This document shows positions 38,601 to 53,600 of a DNA stretch of 64,000 nucleotides, piece after piece. The stretch is taken from contig NC_046681.1 in NCBI RefSeq assembly GCF_009870125.1, positions 15,327,001-15,391,000 of the forward strand, given 5' to 3'. The translations under genes and the position numbers were made by a program. Position 1 is the first letter of the stretch; each line of letters starts with the position of its first letter. The notes beneath the pieces were generated by a model. That model did no database searches, was not told the origin of the DNA, and saw only the letters and a list, made by a program, of their open reading frames with translations. This DNA comes from Drosophila pseudoobscura (lineage: Eukaryota; Arthropoda; Insecta; Diptera; Drosophilidae).

Positions 38601-41600
38601 AACTTTTCTGCAATTTAATTATTTATAAACAGAGCAAAGAGAGGGCTCTGTGGAAATCACTTCGCCTACCTGCAGGCCACAATCGAGGGGGACATTTTCC
38701 TAAGAACTGCAGCAGGTGCCAGCAGGCGACAGGCCATATCCCGCCGGCGCTCACTCACTCACTCAGAAGGGACATCGGAAGGGACAGGATGGGATGGGTC
38801 TTTCTTTTGAATCTCTTCTTTTTTTTTTGGCATGCATTAACCCTAATGAACTCTGGCTACTGGTTGTAGGTCTGGTGCGGAGTTCGTTCTACCTGAAACC
38901 TGGCTGCTATTATAAATAATTGCACAAGAAAAATGGTTCAAAGTAGTGCAAAAGTTTCCCCCACAGACGCACACATTTCCCTCTCTTTTGAATGACAATG
39001 GGCCCTCCACCTGGCATAGTTCTCACGGCCCGAGAGGGGCAGGTCTTGGGTCTTGTGGGCAGGCCAGCAAAGTGAACAGAGTTGCGTTTGTCTATTGTTT
39101 ATGGTCAAAAAGATACGAGATCTTAGATGTGGGAGGGTGAAAATGTGCGAACGAGAGGCAGACACCCATGGATACTCAGTGATCAATAATCTCGAGACGA
39201 TTATCGGGTATAGAAATCCCAAAGGGAAGTTATAGAGCCTTCCTTTTAAGCCTTTAAGCCACATACGAGTATGTACTTCCCCTCTTCCTTATCAGCTTCA
39301 GCCAACGAAACCGAGCCATCATTCAAGTGTCAAAATATCCCCCATTTAGCCCTCCGCCTCACCTTTCGGCTAATCATAACAAGCCATAAAAGCCAGAGCC
39401 GAAAAAAAGTGTGAAAACCGTACGCAAAAATGATTGACAGCAATTTTAATTGAAGCATTGACCAACGGAGAGGATGGAGGAGGGCACTGGATGGCAGGGA
39501 AGCTCTCGTCATCTGCCAGTTAGTTAACGCAGCGTTCAATCAAATGAAAGTCTAGACAAAAGTGAGAAAACAGCAAAAACTTGGCTAAGAGGAGGCCATT
39601 TGCCGTTGATGAATGACCGCATCCGAACGAACTTTGGCCCTAGACGGCTGATGATGGTCCAAACAGCAGATTGACAACCCGAAAGATACTCGTAAGCTTG
39701 TGCGGAGTTTTTGGGGGGAAAGAGTCAAGTGTTCAGGCTGGGTTCAGGCTTCAGGTTTGCGGTTTTTTTTTAGCCGGGCCAAGCCTCTTGATGTTAACAA
39801 AAATCTTGTTAATATTCACTGGCTAATGTACTTCACACCTTTGTTTGTGCCTCCACCGCCGCGTGTTCGTGAATCCGTGAATCAGTGTGCGCTAAAAGTA
39901 GCTGAAAGATACAGATACTCGCGTATTCGGTCGCGTACACTGCGCCATTCACTTCCTCGTCGTCGTCGTCGTCGTCGCCGTCGGTCGTCGCGAGCTGTAT
40001 TTAAATTGCTCATCAGCCGAACAACAGGGTGGAAAATAAATAAAACAATATTCTAATTTACATAAACAATTAAAGGCAGCCAAGCGAGCCGCAAATAAAC
40101 CCCCAATACCAAGGAGAAAACAGCGAATTTCACACAACAGATTATTGCACTTGAAAACCCCATGAAAATTAGAGGAAAAACTATCCCCTATACACTGTAT
40201 TTTGTTAATTGTTGAATGTTTAGTGTGACAATTAAGAAATTATTACTCATGCCACGGTCTGAGGCGGTGCGTACGGACGGACAGACTCCGGTGAATGCCT
40301 GACCTTATAGAAACCGCGAGTGTCATTCGCGCTCTGTCTGTCTGGTTGTCACTCGTTCGCCCACACTTTGAGATACAAAATTGAGAACGAGAAAGAATGC
40401 TGGGAGTGAATGATCGACTAGAAAATACCTTGTATCCAAAGGAGATTATTAAAAGGAAAAGAAAGTAAGGAAAAAGTATAGTATTCTATATATTATAGTA
40501 ATAATCATCCAATGAAGATGAATTTTGGCATTTAGGTAGAAAATAACTATATCTTAAACCAACATAAAGCTCAATGATATAGCTTTTATAGTCTTTGAGC
40601 TACAGGGTTATATACAGAGAGATATATGGATAGACGAACCATCCATTCGATTGCTAAAGCTGTATAGGAGTCCACTCATTCTCTGAGCCCGTAAATGCCA
40701 CCCCTTTCCTGCTATATAGTTTCCCTTGTAGTCAATATACCCTTTATTCTCTACAAATACAGGGTATCTAACAGCTCTACAGACAACTATGTCGGTTGGC
40801 ACACACTTGACTTGAACCCCACTCGATTTTTTGTTTTTACTATAGAACTTGTTTTGGCTCGCTCTCTGGCTCTCTCACGCCTCTGTTCCGATTGGATTGG
40901 TCAAGAGAGATATTTGTATATCTGAAAGATTTATAACATAATCATAAAATGCATTTAGTGGCCTTGCAGGTGTTTCGTTTTCGAGAAATATAATACATTT
41001 ACATATATTTTGTATACGATTTTCAATTTAAGAGAAGCTTTTCCTTCAATTAGATGCTTAAGCTGCTTGGCACGACTTATACCCTACTTATAGGGCAATA
41101 ATCCCGTTGTCTTATGATCTATAAACATGTTTTCTTAAGCTCTCAATTCTAATTCAATTTTTCGAGGTTTTTTCTGGCTTGTTATAGCTCTAGATAAATT
41201 TTTAGGAATTTTCCAAGTAATTAATCGAAAATTTCTCCATCTTTTTGTGTATTTTCAGGTGAGTTTCAACCGAAGAATCTAACGCTTTTGTGTGTAATGC
41301 CAGGCAAGATCAAACCAATATTTAAGCCACTTGATTCTGTTGCTAATAGCCTGCCATAACTTGTATCTAGATACAGCCACCCTTCCAGAGTCAAGAGGGA
41401 GAGTACATCAAATCTTTTCCCATAACAATGTAGCAGCAGGAAAGAAAAGTCGCAGAAAATTCGCTGTCTTGCAGTTTTTCCTGCTGTCAGATGCGAATAC
41501 AGAAATACCAAAAAAGAATACAGAAATACAGAGAAAATACCAGAGACGACAGGGAACAGCGGCTGTCGCTCGCATGTGTTGCACTCTCGCTACGTGTTCA

Positions 41601-44600
41601 TGTTGAATGTCATAATCAGGCAGCAGCGGCAGCGGCAACTGCCACACACACACACACACATTCCGAATGTTGTGCGCGTATCTAGATACAAAGTTGGACT
41701 GCAAACAGCATGTGAGAATGGTGTTGTTTTTAGGGGCGGTCTCATGCTAGGCGTGACCTTACATAGTTGCGGCTAATAGATACGACTACGAGTATTCCAA
41801 AGATACACATTCACAGAGGACAGAGAGAGAGAGAGGGGGGGGGAGGGGGACGGGGCTGCCACATCAATTGCAACACCTTACATCTCTCGAGGAGAGCAAG
41901 AACCACATGATTTTTTTATCGAGGAGACCCCATGACGCCATCATCAACGTCACAGGGGAAGGAAGCTGGCGGAAGGAAGGAGAGTCGAGAGTGCTATGCA
42001 AAAATATGCATAGAATTTTTAAAATAAATCAAGAGAGGGAATTTTTTAGTACAAGGGAAGATAGAAGATGGAATACTCTATGTGGAGGAAGCGTGAGAAT
42101 TGAAAACATCCTTCAACCTGTAGACAACGATTCTTTAAGCTGAGGAAAAGTATTTTATAATAGATTCAACCATCTGCAGCCCTATTTTTGGCGATCTTTG
42201 AATGAAATATTATTGGTAGAACTAAGGTTCATTCTTTAAGTGGAAGTAGGGCTTGGATTTGTGTGGAATTTTCAATTTAAAGTATAAGACTTAAACCTTT
42301 TCCTCCTTATTCATATTTAATGGAAATTTCCATAGTAATCAAAGCTTTATGTAGTACCTTTCATGCTCTAATACGAATACATTCCCTCCCATCAAGCGAA
42401 AGTTTCTTTCCTGCTCTCAAAGTCCTAGTACCCTCTATCATACCCTGTCAAAAAACTGAGGCAAAAGCCAGCGGCGGAACATTTAGGCCCTGACAGCCAA
42501 TGGACCAACACTTCCTGCCTGTCGGCCCAAGTTCAAGGGCTGCTGATTCTGCTTCCCTTTCTGCTGCTGTGGTTCCTGTTCTCGTTTCCCTTTTCGTTGC
42601 ACACATGGCGCACAGAAATGCTGAAAACTCTTTTGTTTTTTCGTTGTTTTTGGCAGACCCACTGGCGCGTCCAGGGCCACCTCTAACGCGTAACGTCATA
42701 CTGATGATGATGATGAAGATGAATATTTCCGAGAAGCCACGAGAGAAACATCACAAATTCTTGTTCTCTGGCGCTGCAGGAACTCCTGCCTCTCTGTTTG
42801 AGATTTTCGATTTGCTTCAAATTTTATTCAGATGCAGGAAGAGGGGGGGCTCCCCATTGCGAATCGTTTTCACAAAGTGCATTTGAAAGGAGAACGAACG
42901 CAGCTTGACAGACAGAAGAGAAACAAATAATAGATACGACGAGAAGGTCATTGGGTTAGGGAATTGCCTGAGAAAAAGTGTGATTTATAGATGCCAAAGA
43001 AAAACTATCCCGAAACTATATAGAATTCAGTCGAATTTCGTTACTAAATTCCTGAATAAATTCCCATGAAACTTGGCCACAAATTGATGTTCTTTGATGT
43101 TGGCCCTCATTCTTTATTCATTTACCACACGCCCATCCATTGGCACACATCGAATGCCGGCCAGAAGCAGCAGCAGAAGCCGAGATTTCAGCAGCTCTTT
43201 GGTGCGTCTTGAAGGTCGCCTTATTAACACATAAACCATAAAAGCCAAAAACCGTAGGCACATGTTTGGCCAACAGCAAAACGGCAACGGCAGAGGCAAC
43301 GGCAGAGGCAGAGGCAGAGGCAGCGGCAGAAAATCTGCTTAGAATGGCCCACATGTGTGTCACGTCACGCGGCAGACGATAGGCGACAATATGTGCCTGT
43401 GCCACAGCCACACAGATACTTTTTGCATGTGCTCATGCCACACAGACACAGATGCAGATACAGATACCCAGATACGAAAACACTCGAACAGAGACTTGGG
43501 CTTGTTTTTGCCATATGTGAATGTTGGAAGAAAAAACAACAAAAAAAAAACACAAAACAGAAATGTTTGGGCGGCGGTTTTACTCTGTCATGAAAATCTT
43601 TGGCTCAACGGCACAGAACTTTTTTTCGAAATAGTCGTCAATGGCCGTTGAAGCGGCTCGGTGTGCGGTTCGATCGTCGAAGATACAGATATTTATCCGT
43701 TTTTTGTGCGTGAAAAAAGATACAATATTAAAACAGCTTTAAACTCCGGCAAATATGATTTTCTCTACGGATTGGCATTGGGTAAGGCAAATATTAGCGC
43801 ACCTTTCCAACTCCTTTTTTAGTTGACTTTCCAAAGGCAAACATTTGGACGGGTTTTCCTCTGTGTGTGTTTTTTGCCAATTGTTTCAACATGTCTTGTT
43901 GGCAAATTGAATTTTCATTTTCATTTTGCGGATTATATTTGACTTTTGCTCAAACAAAAGTCTGTTTCTGTTTCTCTCTTTTGATGCTCCTCCTCCTCCT
44001 CCTCCTCTCCGTCCCGGCAAAAGTCATAAATACTTGCTGTGCTCTCAACTGGCAACAAAAAGAGGGTATAAAATATATATATTTATTAAATAAAAAGCAG
44101 GCTCTACCTTTTCACATTTTTACCCCAACTCCCAGTCCCCCAACTTTTCTTAGTTTCCCCTCTCTTCCCCCCCTTTCTCCCCTACGTTTTTCCCTTTACT
44201 TTTCCAGCTGTTGCACAGAGATTTTCACTTTGTGTGTTCTTTTCACTGAACTCCGCCGTGCAGTAGTTTCATTCCATAATTAAATTAAAAAAGTTATAAA
44301 AGTCATTGACTTTAGTGGCTGCTGCCTTTTCGAGATACTTTTTTATTCAAAGATACTTTTTGCGCCATTCAATTGTTTCGAAAGAGCCACTTTTTTGGTT
44401 ATTAATTATTTCGAGCCGATGATTAATAAAGTTTTTGTGGATAGAGGGGATTGTATCTTAATGAAATATCTTTTAGATTTTCACTTTTTTTAGTATCAAG
44501 TTTCTTATTATCTGCCTTTATTGTTAGGTATTTTCTGACTCTTCCCAAAAGGTATGCTTTCAGTATACACCGCAATAAAAAAATACGCACAAAATGTAAG

Positions 44601-47600
44601 CATAATTTAGTACACAAAAAGCATAAAATTATAATTTTTCAATTATTATTTTCATCACGTTCCGGCCAGGCAAATGACATGCCCAAAAACGCTGCCTATG
44701 GGGATCGAGGGCCGTATCTTTGGGGCCAAACGGAAATAAAGCATATAATTGTTGATAAATGTAGGAGTACTGTATGTACTCCTAAAAGAACCCCAGATAG
44801 ACATGATTTTTGGTTGAATTTACATCTTTTTTTTTGATGATATGAGCAATGTATGAGATTTTGCATTGGCATTGGCTGATTACTCGAAGGGAAACCGCCA
44901 TAAATCACTCAACTTTGATGACTATTAATAGAGGCAGGCCCCCAATAAAACGGATGATGAGAGGTTGGGCTTCTCCGGTGAGATTGGAGATTGGAGATTG
45001 GGGAATGGGTGTTGGCGGAAATCAGAGACCAAAAGTGTCTGCAGCACATGAACTGTGTTCTCTGTGTGGGCATCATCGAGGCACCAAAAAACCAGCCAGA
45101 AGAAAAAACTGGGTGTGAATCCATCAAGAGATGGTATTGTACGAGTATCTGGCAGTGCAACCTCAATTAAAAGCCACCATAAAAGGGGTCTGGTCTGGCT
45201 GGCTCGATGGCTGGCTCGATGGCTGGCTGGCTGGCTCGCTGGCCAGGTAATTATATAAGGCCCCAACTGAATGCACAATCAAAAAGAAATACCAGAAATA
45301 TATTATACTCGTAAGAGAGTAAAACCCCCAGCATAAATAATCAACTCTGCTGCAAAGAGGAGGAATTTTCAGCAAATTGTTGAAATTTTCACACACACAC
45401 ACACACAACGATCAGAGAGACTGAGACTCCACAAAAAATGACACGAAATGCAATTGAAAATGAGGGCATTATGACATTGAAGTTATATAATCATTTTGGA
45501 AAGTTGCAACAGGAGAAAAAAAACACAAAAGACCTACAGAAAAAAACTGCAACAAATTTGCCTTTGGTGCGCGCTATAAAAACAATCTCGAAATTAATCA
45601 AATAAAAACCAAAATTATTCCAAAAATTATTCTGACTTTGCAACATTTGCACTTGTATCTGTTTCTGTGTCTGTATCTGTATCTGTGTGCTTTCCTAATT
45701 AAAAATACATTTATTATTCATTTAAATTCTACTTAAACAATGATAAAGATATGTTCGTATGCGAGTAGAGTATCTTTAAATAGCAGACAGAATAAATAGG
45801 TAGCAGAATGAAGGCAGAGATAGTGCCCGGAATGGAAGGCAAATAGAGGTAGGTCTTAGGGGCCACAGCAAAACGCCTAAAGATAACAATGATATGGGGC
45901 TTTGTGGCACTAGAGCTGGAGCAAAGATTTTTCATGTTGTTGAATTAAGAATTTTTGGATTTAGTATGCTTTTTGAAAGGAGAGCCCGAGATGCAGAGAA
46001 AAAATTAAGATTTTGGCATGGAAAACTAACTCTGGAACTCAGTTTTGTTTAGAATTTCTATAGAAGATACTCAATTATCTTCCATAAGCTTCAAAGAATG
46101 CAATTTTATGACGTTATTCACTCTACATTAATTTAAGCCCCAGAACTGTCTTGTTCTTAGACAAAAGTAACCCACAAAACCCTCTTAAAACCTCAAAAGG
46201 AAGTACATTTTATCTTTTAAGACCCTTACTTCCCCCATTAGCCACTGTTTTGACACAGTTTTCCATTTAATTAAACCCCAAACCGGTCGCAACAAAAAAA
46301 CCCCCGAAAATGAATGAATACATCCTCCAGCTAGAAAACGAAATGCAATTTCCACCCACAAAAATGTGGGGGGTGGATGAAGGGGGAAAAGCAAACTCAT
46401 TTTCCTCATTAACTGCAATGGCTGCTGCACGTTTTTCTATGTCTCTCTCTCTGTCTGTCCCGCTCTGTGGCTCTCTCTCTTTCTTTCTCTAACAATAGTT
46501 TTTAATGCGCCAAATTAAGTTTGAAGCCAAGTTTTTTATACCGGTCTTCCCTTTTACCCTTTCCTCCCCTTTACTGGAGAATTATCCCCACAGATTCCTT
46601 GCTCTGCCACTCTCTCCTCTTCCTCCTCTCTCTCTCTCTGCTCTCTGTTTTGACCATATTGAGCTGGAAGTTGGCTTTTTGTCTGGCCTTTTGTCTGTGC
46701 CTGCCTCGTGACTAACATTAATTTCGGACCAGAACCGGCCAGAAAACTGGCTAAGAACTTCATTCCATTTATAGGATAGGATAGATGCCACGGCCCCGAT
46801 AAAGCACGAAAAGTATCTTCAATTTTAGCAGCCCCAAAGATTTATTGACTCGTTTCGGGTATTTGGCAAAAGAGATTTTTCGGCAGAAATTGTTTTGCTG
46901 CTACCAGATTTGGGGAGTCTCTCTCCGTCTCTCTGTCTCTCCGTCCCTCTATCTCTCAATTATAATTCGATTTTCGATTCACGCTTTTGTCAAATCGCAA
47001 ATAAAACTACCCGTTAGCATTTTGATGGATTTTTTGTGGACTCTGGCTTTTAGCCTTTTGGGCATTTGATGAGCATCTCATTAAGTTTTCGGTGAAGCCA
47101 ATCCAATCCGTTCGATTCAATTCGATTCGGATTCGTTTTTGCTATTTTTATGACTCTGAATTGTTTGAAATATTCGTTCGCTTTTGGCCTTTGGGGTTCC
47201 GTCTGCGTTTAAAAGTTCAAAAATTGAGTTATTAAATCGAATCGAGCAAATCGTTGGCATAGCCTATCGTATCTGCCTATTGTTTTATTGCTTTTGATGA
47301 TTGTTTTCATAGGGAAATACAGTTTTATTGGCAAAAGAAAATCGAAGAAGATTCAACAGATGCTGGGATCGTTTTTACATTTGTTTCTGGTTGTATTTCA
47401 TTCAACCATGATGGAATTTATCTAGTTATAATGTATCCAAAAGATAATCAGTTTTACCTGGCAGCGTATCTGATAGATATTTCCTTATTGAAAGTATCTT
47501 TTCTAATCGATTCCCTTCTGAATCCCTTTTCAATCAATCTCTACTTGATTTCCTTTGTTTCCTTTACCTCTCGGTGTAATCCCCACCACCTACAGATTCA

Positions 47601-50600
47601 GATACATGATAATTACCCAGGATAAGCCCAGGAGCAGGATCTGCTGCCTGCTGCCATGCCACATTTGTTAATGTAAAATATTATAACACTATGGTTGGAT
47701 AATAAATTGCCTTAATGCTCATAAAGCCAAAACAACAAACCGCAGAACAACAACCAACAGAATTTATGGCAGAAGAGAGAATCGAGGAAGGTACTGTGGG
47801 GGGGAGAATACTGTTAGGGGGGCAAGGGAGTAGCTGTGTGTGTGTGTGTGTGTGGGGTTGAAAAGTGGCGCAAGTGGCAGCGTTTTTAAAGCAACATTAA
47901 TCATGGGGGGCTCTCCACCTCGAGAGTGGAGTGCCTCTCCAGCTTTCTCCCTCTCTTTCCGTGGGAAATTGGCTTTTTTTTCATAAAAGAATTTACGAGT
48001 ACAAAACAGCTGAGGCATAGATATACAATATACCCCATAAATACATATACTATATAGCATTTTATTTCCATAATTAAATCAAAAAGTATGCACAATCAGC
48101 AACAATTTCATGCAACCCCCCTTCTGTCTATCTATCTCGTGCTTTTGCAGCAATCCTTGCTGGCAGGACGCATTCCGGTGGCCTCCATGACGGGACCCAT
48201 TAAGCGAGGACTCCTGTGGCAGCAAAGGGATCGTCTGTTCTCCCGCTGGAAGGAGAGGTGAGTACGGGAAAGGGTTCGGTTCGGTTCGCGTAAATGTTAA
48301 GCGCTTTTAAATTTACCTCCACCGCAATCTGCACTCGGGGTGCAGGAGCAGCAGCAGCAGCCAGACAGCAGCAGCCAGGACTCGCAGGGAGCCCTCAGAA
48401 ATATGCAAAAATATTTCCACAACCTCTGGGAGGATTGTTAATTGCAAAAAAGGCCATAATTGACAGTGGCGCTGAATGCTGGAACGTACTTGTACCCTGC
48501 CAGATAATATGCCAATTGGTGGGAGTGGGAGGGTGCTCTCTCTCCCTCTCCCTCTCTCTCCTGTATGACGGCTCTTTTGTGTGTCCTGTGTCCCCGCTCG
48601 CGCTTTATTTAATTGAAATTTAATTATGTTTCAATGCAATTTCGGTATTTACGTTTGGCTTTTCAGCTTTTGCTCTTTGAACTCTTTGAAATATATACAT
48701 ATATTGTACATATATCCGTGTTGCCGCGTAGCCGTTTATCCAGGCCGTTTTAATTGACATTTAATGACACCAACTAAGCCCCGGCTTATAATTTGATTTT
48801 TATGTTTGGGAATATATGAAAATATAATGTTTTTAATGTTTTGCTAATGGTTAAATGCTCGAGAACTCACTGTTGATAAGCAGAAATCAGTAAAAAGTGG
48901 GATACAAATATTCGCACTAAATAGATTTGTATTTTCTATAAAATAAAGCTGTTTCTTCACTTGAATTCCTTTGAAATTATTACGCAAACATTCTGAGAAT
49001 CAGAAACCCCCAACAAACAGTTTCCAGTGTTTAAGTTCTCGCTCATCTCTGGCTTAGATCTCCGCAACCATTATGCCAGTCGAATGATCATTAGCCGCAG
49101 ACAATGTTTACCAAAGGGAATGGAAGCCCAGGCACCCACCCATCGGAGCAAAACAACAAACCGTTTACCTCTTGGCCAGCAATTTGCTAGCACCAATTTG
49201 CTTTTGACCACGTTGATAAGCAGAGAGCTATCCGGCATCGGGGAAGTGAGCGATTAACTGGAAACCAAACCCCAAAACAAATTTAAAGCCTGAGAACCAA
49301 GTCACTCCCAGATATATATTGTATATGATGTTCTCAAATGCAGAATCACATTAAAAAAAACCGATTTTCATAGCCGCAAAACGGCAAGCGATAAAATCAA
49401 AATCAAATATTATTATTATCGTCTTAGGGAGGTCATAAAATCGAAGGCACTCTGGCCAGAGGATTTCCTTTTTTTTTATTTTTTTACATGATTTTGTGAT
49501 TCATTTTCCCTTTTTGCTGTGACGCATGATTTATGATTTATTAATAACAAACGCTAGAGAGATATACACAAGTAAACATTATATATAGAAAGTACTTTAA
49601 AATGGTGTTGAATGTTGACCTTTAACTGGAGATTTGCTGGGCAGATATATTCGTACATTTAAAGGTCAATCGAGACGTCGTGAATGGTTTTTGTGACCAT
49701 CTTTTTTGCGTTGTATCTTGCAGATACTTTGTGCTCACTCGTGACTACTTGCATTGCTTCAAGAGGGCCTCGGGATCGGCCAATGAACGTGCCTCCGATA
49801 TGGGACAATTTATATTTAAGGTAAGTCCATGAAAATAGTTTATATATATGTAGATATTTTTTAGAATTACACATAAACCACCTTTAACTTTTTCTCAGTC
49901 ATTCTTTATGGCGGGTGGGGGGAGCAAAACTTTTTTTTATTTACTGCGCATTGTGCAAAATTCTATTGCCAGCCAGCCAGCGAGAGGGAGAGATTTATGT
50001 AGCCCCCTGAATACTCCTATAACCTGCTCTCTGGGGAACAGATACGATAGATGCATGACTGGGGGACACACCTTCGTTCATTGCTTATAAATGAAGTCTT
50101 TTTGCGGTTGACAATGCCGGGCATTGTCACGTTTTGCCATTGAGATACAGCTGAAAGATCTATCTATGCCGTCCCGTATTGATGGGCAATCAGTTCCATG
50201 GAAATCCGTGGAAAACTATCGCAGAAACTGAGGAAACGTAAAGAAAAACTTTAGCTCTTCTCGGAAGATGCAACTAATTGGCTAAAACTTGCATCTGCTG
50301 CATGTTAATTTGGCCAACAACTATGTGCGCTCTAGACCACCCCCCGCCCACCCTTGCTTCGGGGGCGGTGCTCCTCCATTAAACCATTACGCCTCCCCCA
50401 CCCCCCACACACAACTTTTACATGAAAAGAGAGTAAATACGAGAAAAAGACTACGGGCCAAACACAAACAGGAACAACAAATGCAAGAAAACACAACAAA
50501 AGTGGAGTGGAAAATTGAGAGGAGAAAAGTGGAAAATTGTATGCTCTCACCGGAGGATACCCAAATCTAATTTTAAGAAGATTATAGAATTTTCCCAACA

Positions 50601-53600
50601 TTTGATGGTAATTCCAAATCCTTGTTTCAGTGGATATACGCTATGTTAGGGTATCTGAAACACGATTTGCAATGGAATTGTTCATTGCCTCAGCAGCCTC
50701 AGAGGCTGCCAGCTTTTGTCGTTGTTGTTGTCGTTGCTGTTTTTTCTGTTGTTTTCTGCTGCTTAAACAAATAAGGAAAATGCACATAAAAATGCAACAA
50801 AAGCAAACGCCACGCCATTCGCAAAGAGATCATGGGAAAATTACTTTTCCCTCTCCCCCCCTCTCTCTCTCTCTCTCTCTCTATGCTGAACTTTTTGCTG
50901 AATTTAATTGTATTTTTGTTTAAAATTTGTGCTGTTTTTCCTTTTTGTTGGCACTGTTCCGCTAAAATCTCTCTTAAAAGCATTGTCAATACATTCCGCC
51001 AGCAGGTTGTTTAATTTTAAATTAAAATACACTTTATTTGTTGTTGTTTTCAACTGAAAAATGTACCCTGTGTTGCTGTGCGGGCAATTTTCCAAAGTAA
51101 ATAAAAGTCGATGGAAGGTGGAGGGCGGGAGGGGCAAAAAATAATGACAGGTGGAACGACGCCCCATGCGGGAGATTAACTTGTTTAATGCGCGGGGAAA
51201 TATATTTATAAAGAAATTAGGCAGATCTTAAAGGCGGAATGAATTTGTTGGCAATGAATATGTGCCGAAAAATATTCTTTCAAAAGGGAACCTATCAAAA
51301 GTGCGATCAAAACGAATCCTTGGCTCCTTGTTTATAATGTTTAAAAAGTCCCCCATCTTTGGGCAAAATTATAGCTATAAAATACCTATTTCTAGTCTGA
51401 AACCATTCGGATCATTAGATTTACATATATTATTAATCGAAAATCTTTAAAGACCCATAAACTACACCTAAATGACCTTCAAATTGAAGACCAAAAATAA
51501 ATGCCACCAAAAATGGTCAACGAAACATCAAAGACACCCACCCACACGCACAGACGCCCGAGCCACACGCCTTAGCAAAGACACCAACCATGAGCAGAGG
51601 AAAGAGATGGCGTGACAGAGATAGGGGTAGACAGTAGACAGAGATAGCACTGAAGAAATGCTTGTTGCTTCATTAGGAGACACACCAGCGAAGGCGGCGG
51701 CATCTCATTTTATCTTTTCTTTTTGGTTTTTTCTTTGTTTTCGCGTGTTCATTGATGTTTTATTGACACTACAATGATTCAATATCTCAATATTGTCAAT
51801 ATAATCAACTTAATCAATTAGGCATTGGAGGGAGGGAGAAAGGCGACGGACTGTTTCTGTCTAATTATTTAATTTGATTTTTGCATACAGTTTCAAACCA
51901 TTTTCATCGTCCCTCTCTGTCTGGGAGATGAAACAGAATTTGTGTGCTGCTGGGCTGATTGTCGAGGGAAATCAATCGAGAATAATTACAGGTGATGAAT
52001 GGGGGAAAGAGTGGTGATGGGGGGGAATGAGAGATATGTATGTATGTCTGCCTCCTGCCTGCAGGGTCGGATGTGAGTTTTCTTCTTTTGCTGAGAATTT
52101 TGCAGCTCTTTGCACTTTGACAGTGATTGAAATCAATATTGATTTTCATCCGCATTCATGCTGGTTGGAGGTGGGAGGGCGACTAGAGGGGGCCCCAAAG
52201 GATGCCTGGGGAAATGCACTTTTTTGCACCTGTTTCCAGCATTAATGAGCAATATTAATTGGGTTGCACTGAAGGACCTTCGCTGGCTCGGCTGCCCTGC
52301 GAAGGCTGCCAAGTGTTTAATCATGTATAAAATGTGTACAGCACATAATTAAAAGATAATCAATGGGGAGAGCTGGGCCATAGCTACATGAAATGATTAT
52401 TAATTATGAGGATAATCAATCAAAATTAATTAGGAAGGAGCACATCCATAAAAGTCACATAAATCTACTCCTCTGATGATTGGGTTCGTCTGAAGCATTT
52501 GTCCAATAAAATACCCCTATCTGTACCTCTCATAACTCCTCCCCCCAGCATATACTTTCATAAAACACTACAAAATGTTTCTTTCCAATAATGCAATGTC
52601 AAAATCCAGTGCCCAACATTGAGTTGAGCTTTTGTGTTCGTTTTGACAGCTCATGCCATTAAATGTGTCAAAATACACAGGCCCAGGCAGCAACAATGGA
52701 ATTTGTTCATAAAATCTCATAAATATCAATAATTTATAATAACACAACAACGAAATAACAGATCAATGACGACCTTGAACGTTGGTGATTTGTTAACCGA
52801 AAGTAAAGCGGAAAATATTCAACCACCATCGATTGTGGGTATGGATTTGCGTGTGGAGAGTGAGGTCAGAGTTTTTGGGAAAGGGAAAACAAAGGTCAAG
52901 TGAGAGGGACTGGAGAAAGTGCAGGTTGAAAAGCGGTTGGAAAAGATTGTGAAAATCCTCTTAAACGTTGGAAATTCTTGCCCTGAAAGCCCCTTTATTT
53001 TCCCCAATTTTCAGTCTTTAATTTTCGTGTCTTCAAGTCTATTTTTATCGTTCTCTCCTCCCCATCGAAAGATGCTGTAATTTTTAGAATATCATAAATA
53101 TTACAATTTGATGTATTTCTTGGCTGTCTTCGCCCACGCCAGATTTTTGGAATATTACTCCCCAACGGGAGCTCCCATTTCGGTGCCTTTTGATCGTGAC
53201 ATGAACAAATCCCACGAATCACTCGTAAGAGCAATCGTTTTGGCCCCAACTTGATGCCATATTCCATCATAAAAAGTGGCCAGACCCCCGACAGAACACC
53301 CCCCTTCTATAGTGCTTAAAGAACTTAATTATGCTGGCCATTAGAAGAGGAGAGAAAATGAGAAAGAAGCAAAGAAATACTGAAAGGAAGAAAAGAGAGG
53401 CCGCATAACTTGGCTAATTGCCACACGCTGCTGGTGCTTTTGCTGGGGCTGCCTCAGATGCTGCTTCTGGTGCTGCTGACATATTTGCCTAATGGCCTCC
53501 GCATAGTTCTTGGCCATAATACTCGGTAGAACATCGAGAAGGGGAGAATCAGTGGCAAACTTAAAGTTTAACTCATAAAAAACATACAAATAAGTTCAAT

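Larger units (their letters stand above)
27564..48150 (+). other. Intron 2 of the PH-protein gene (20.6 kb)
   Basis: No further coding exon is supported. Contents: 11-bp tandem repeat (29412-29466), three related units (29977-30175), paired inverted repeats (30471-30501), GA and CATC microsatellites, the CTGCCCC array (37664-37698), a CpG-rich block with leader-like sequence (39880-40140), and CA/TG runs near 41641, 45391 and 47834. Large 5' introns in flies usually carry enhancers. Confidence 0.65.
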
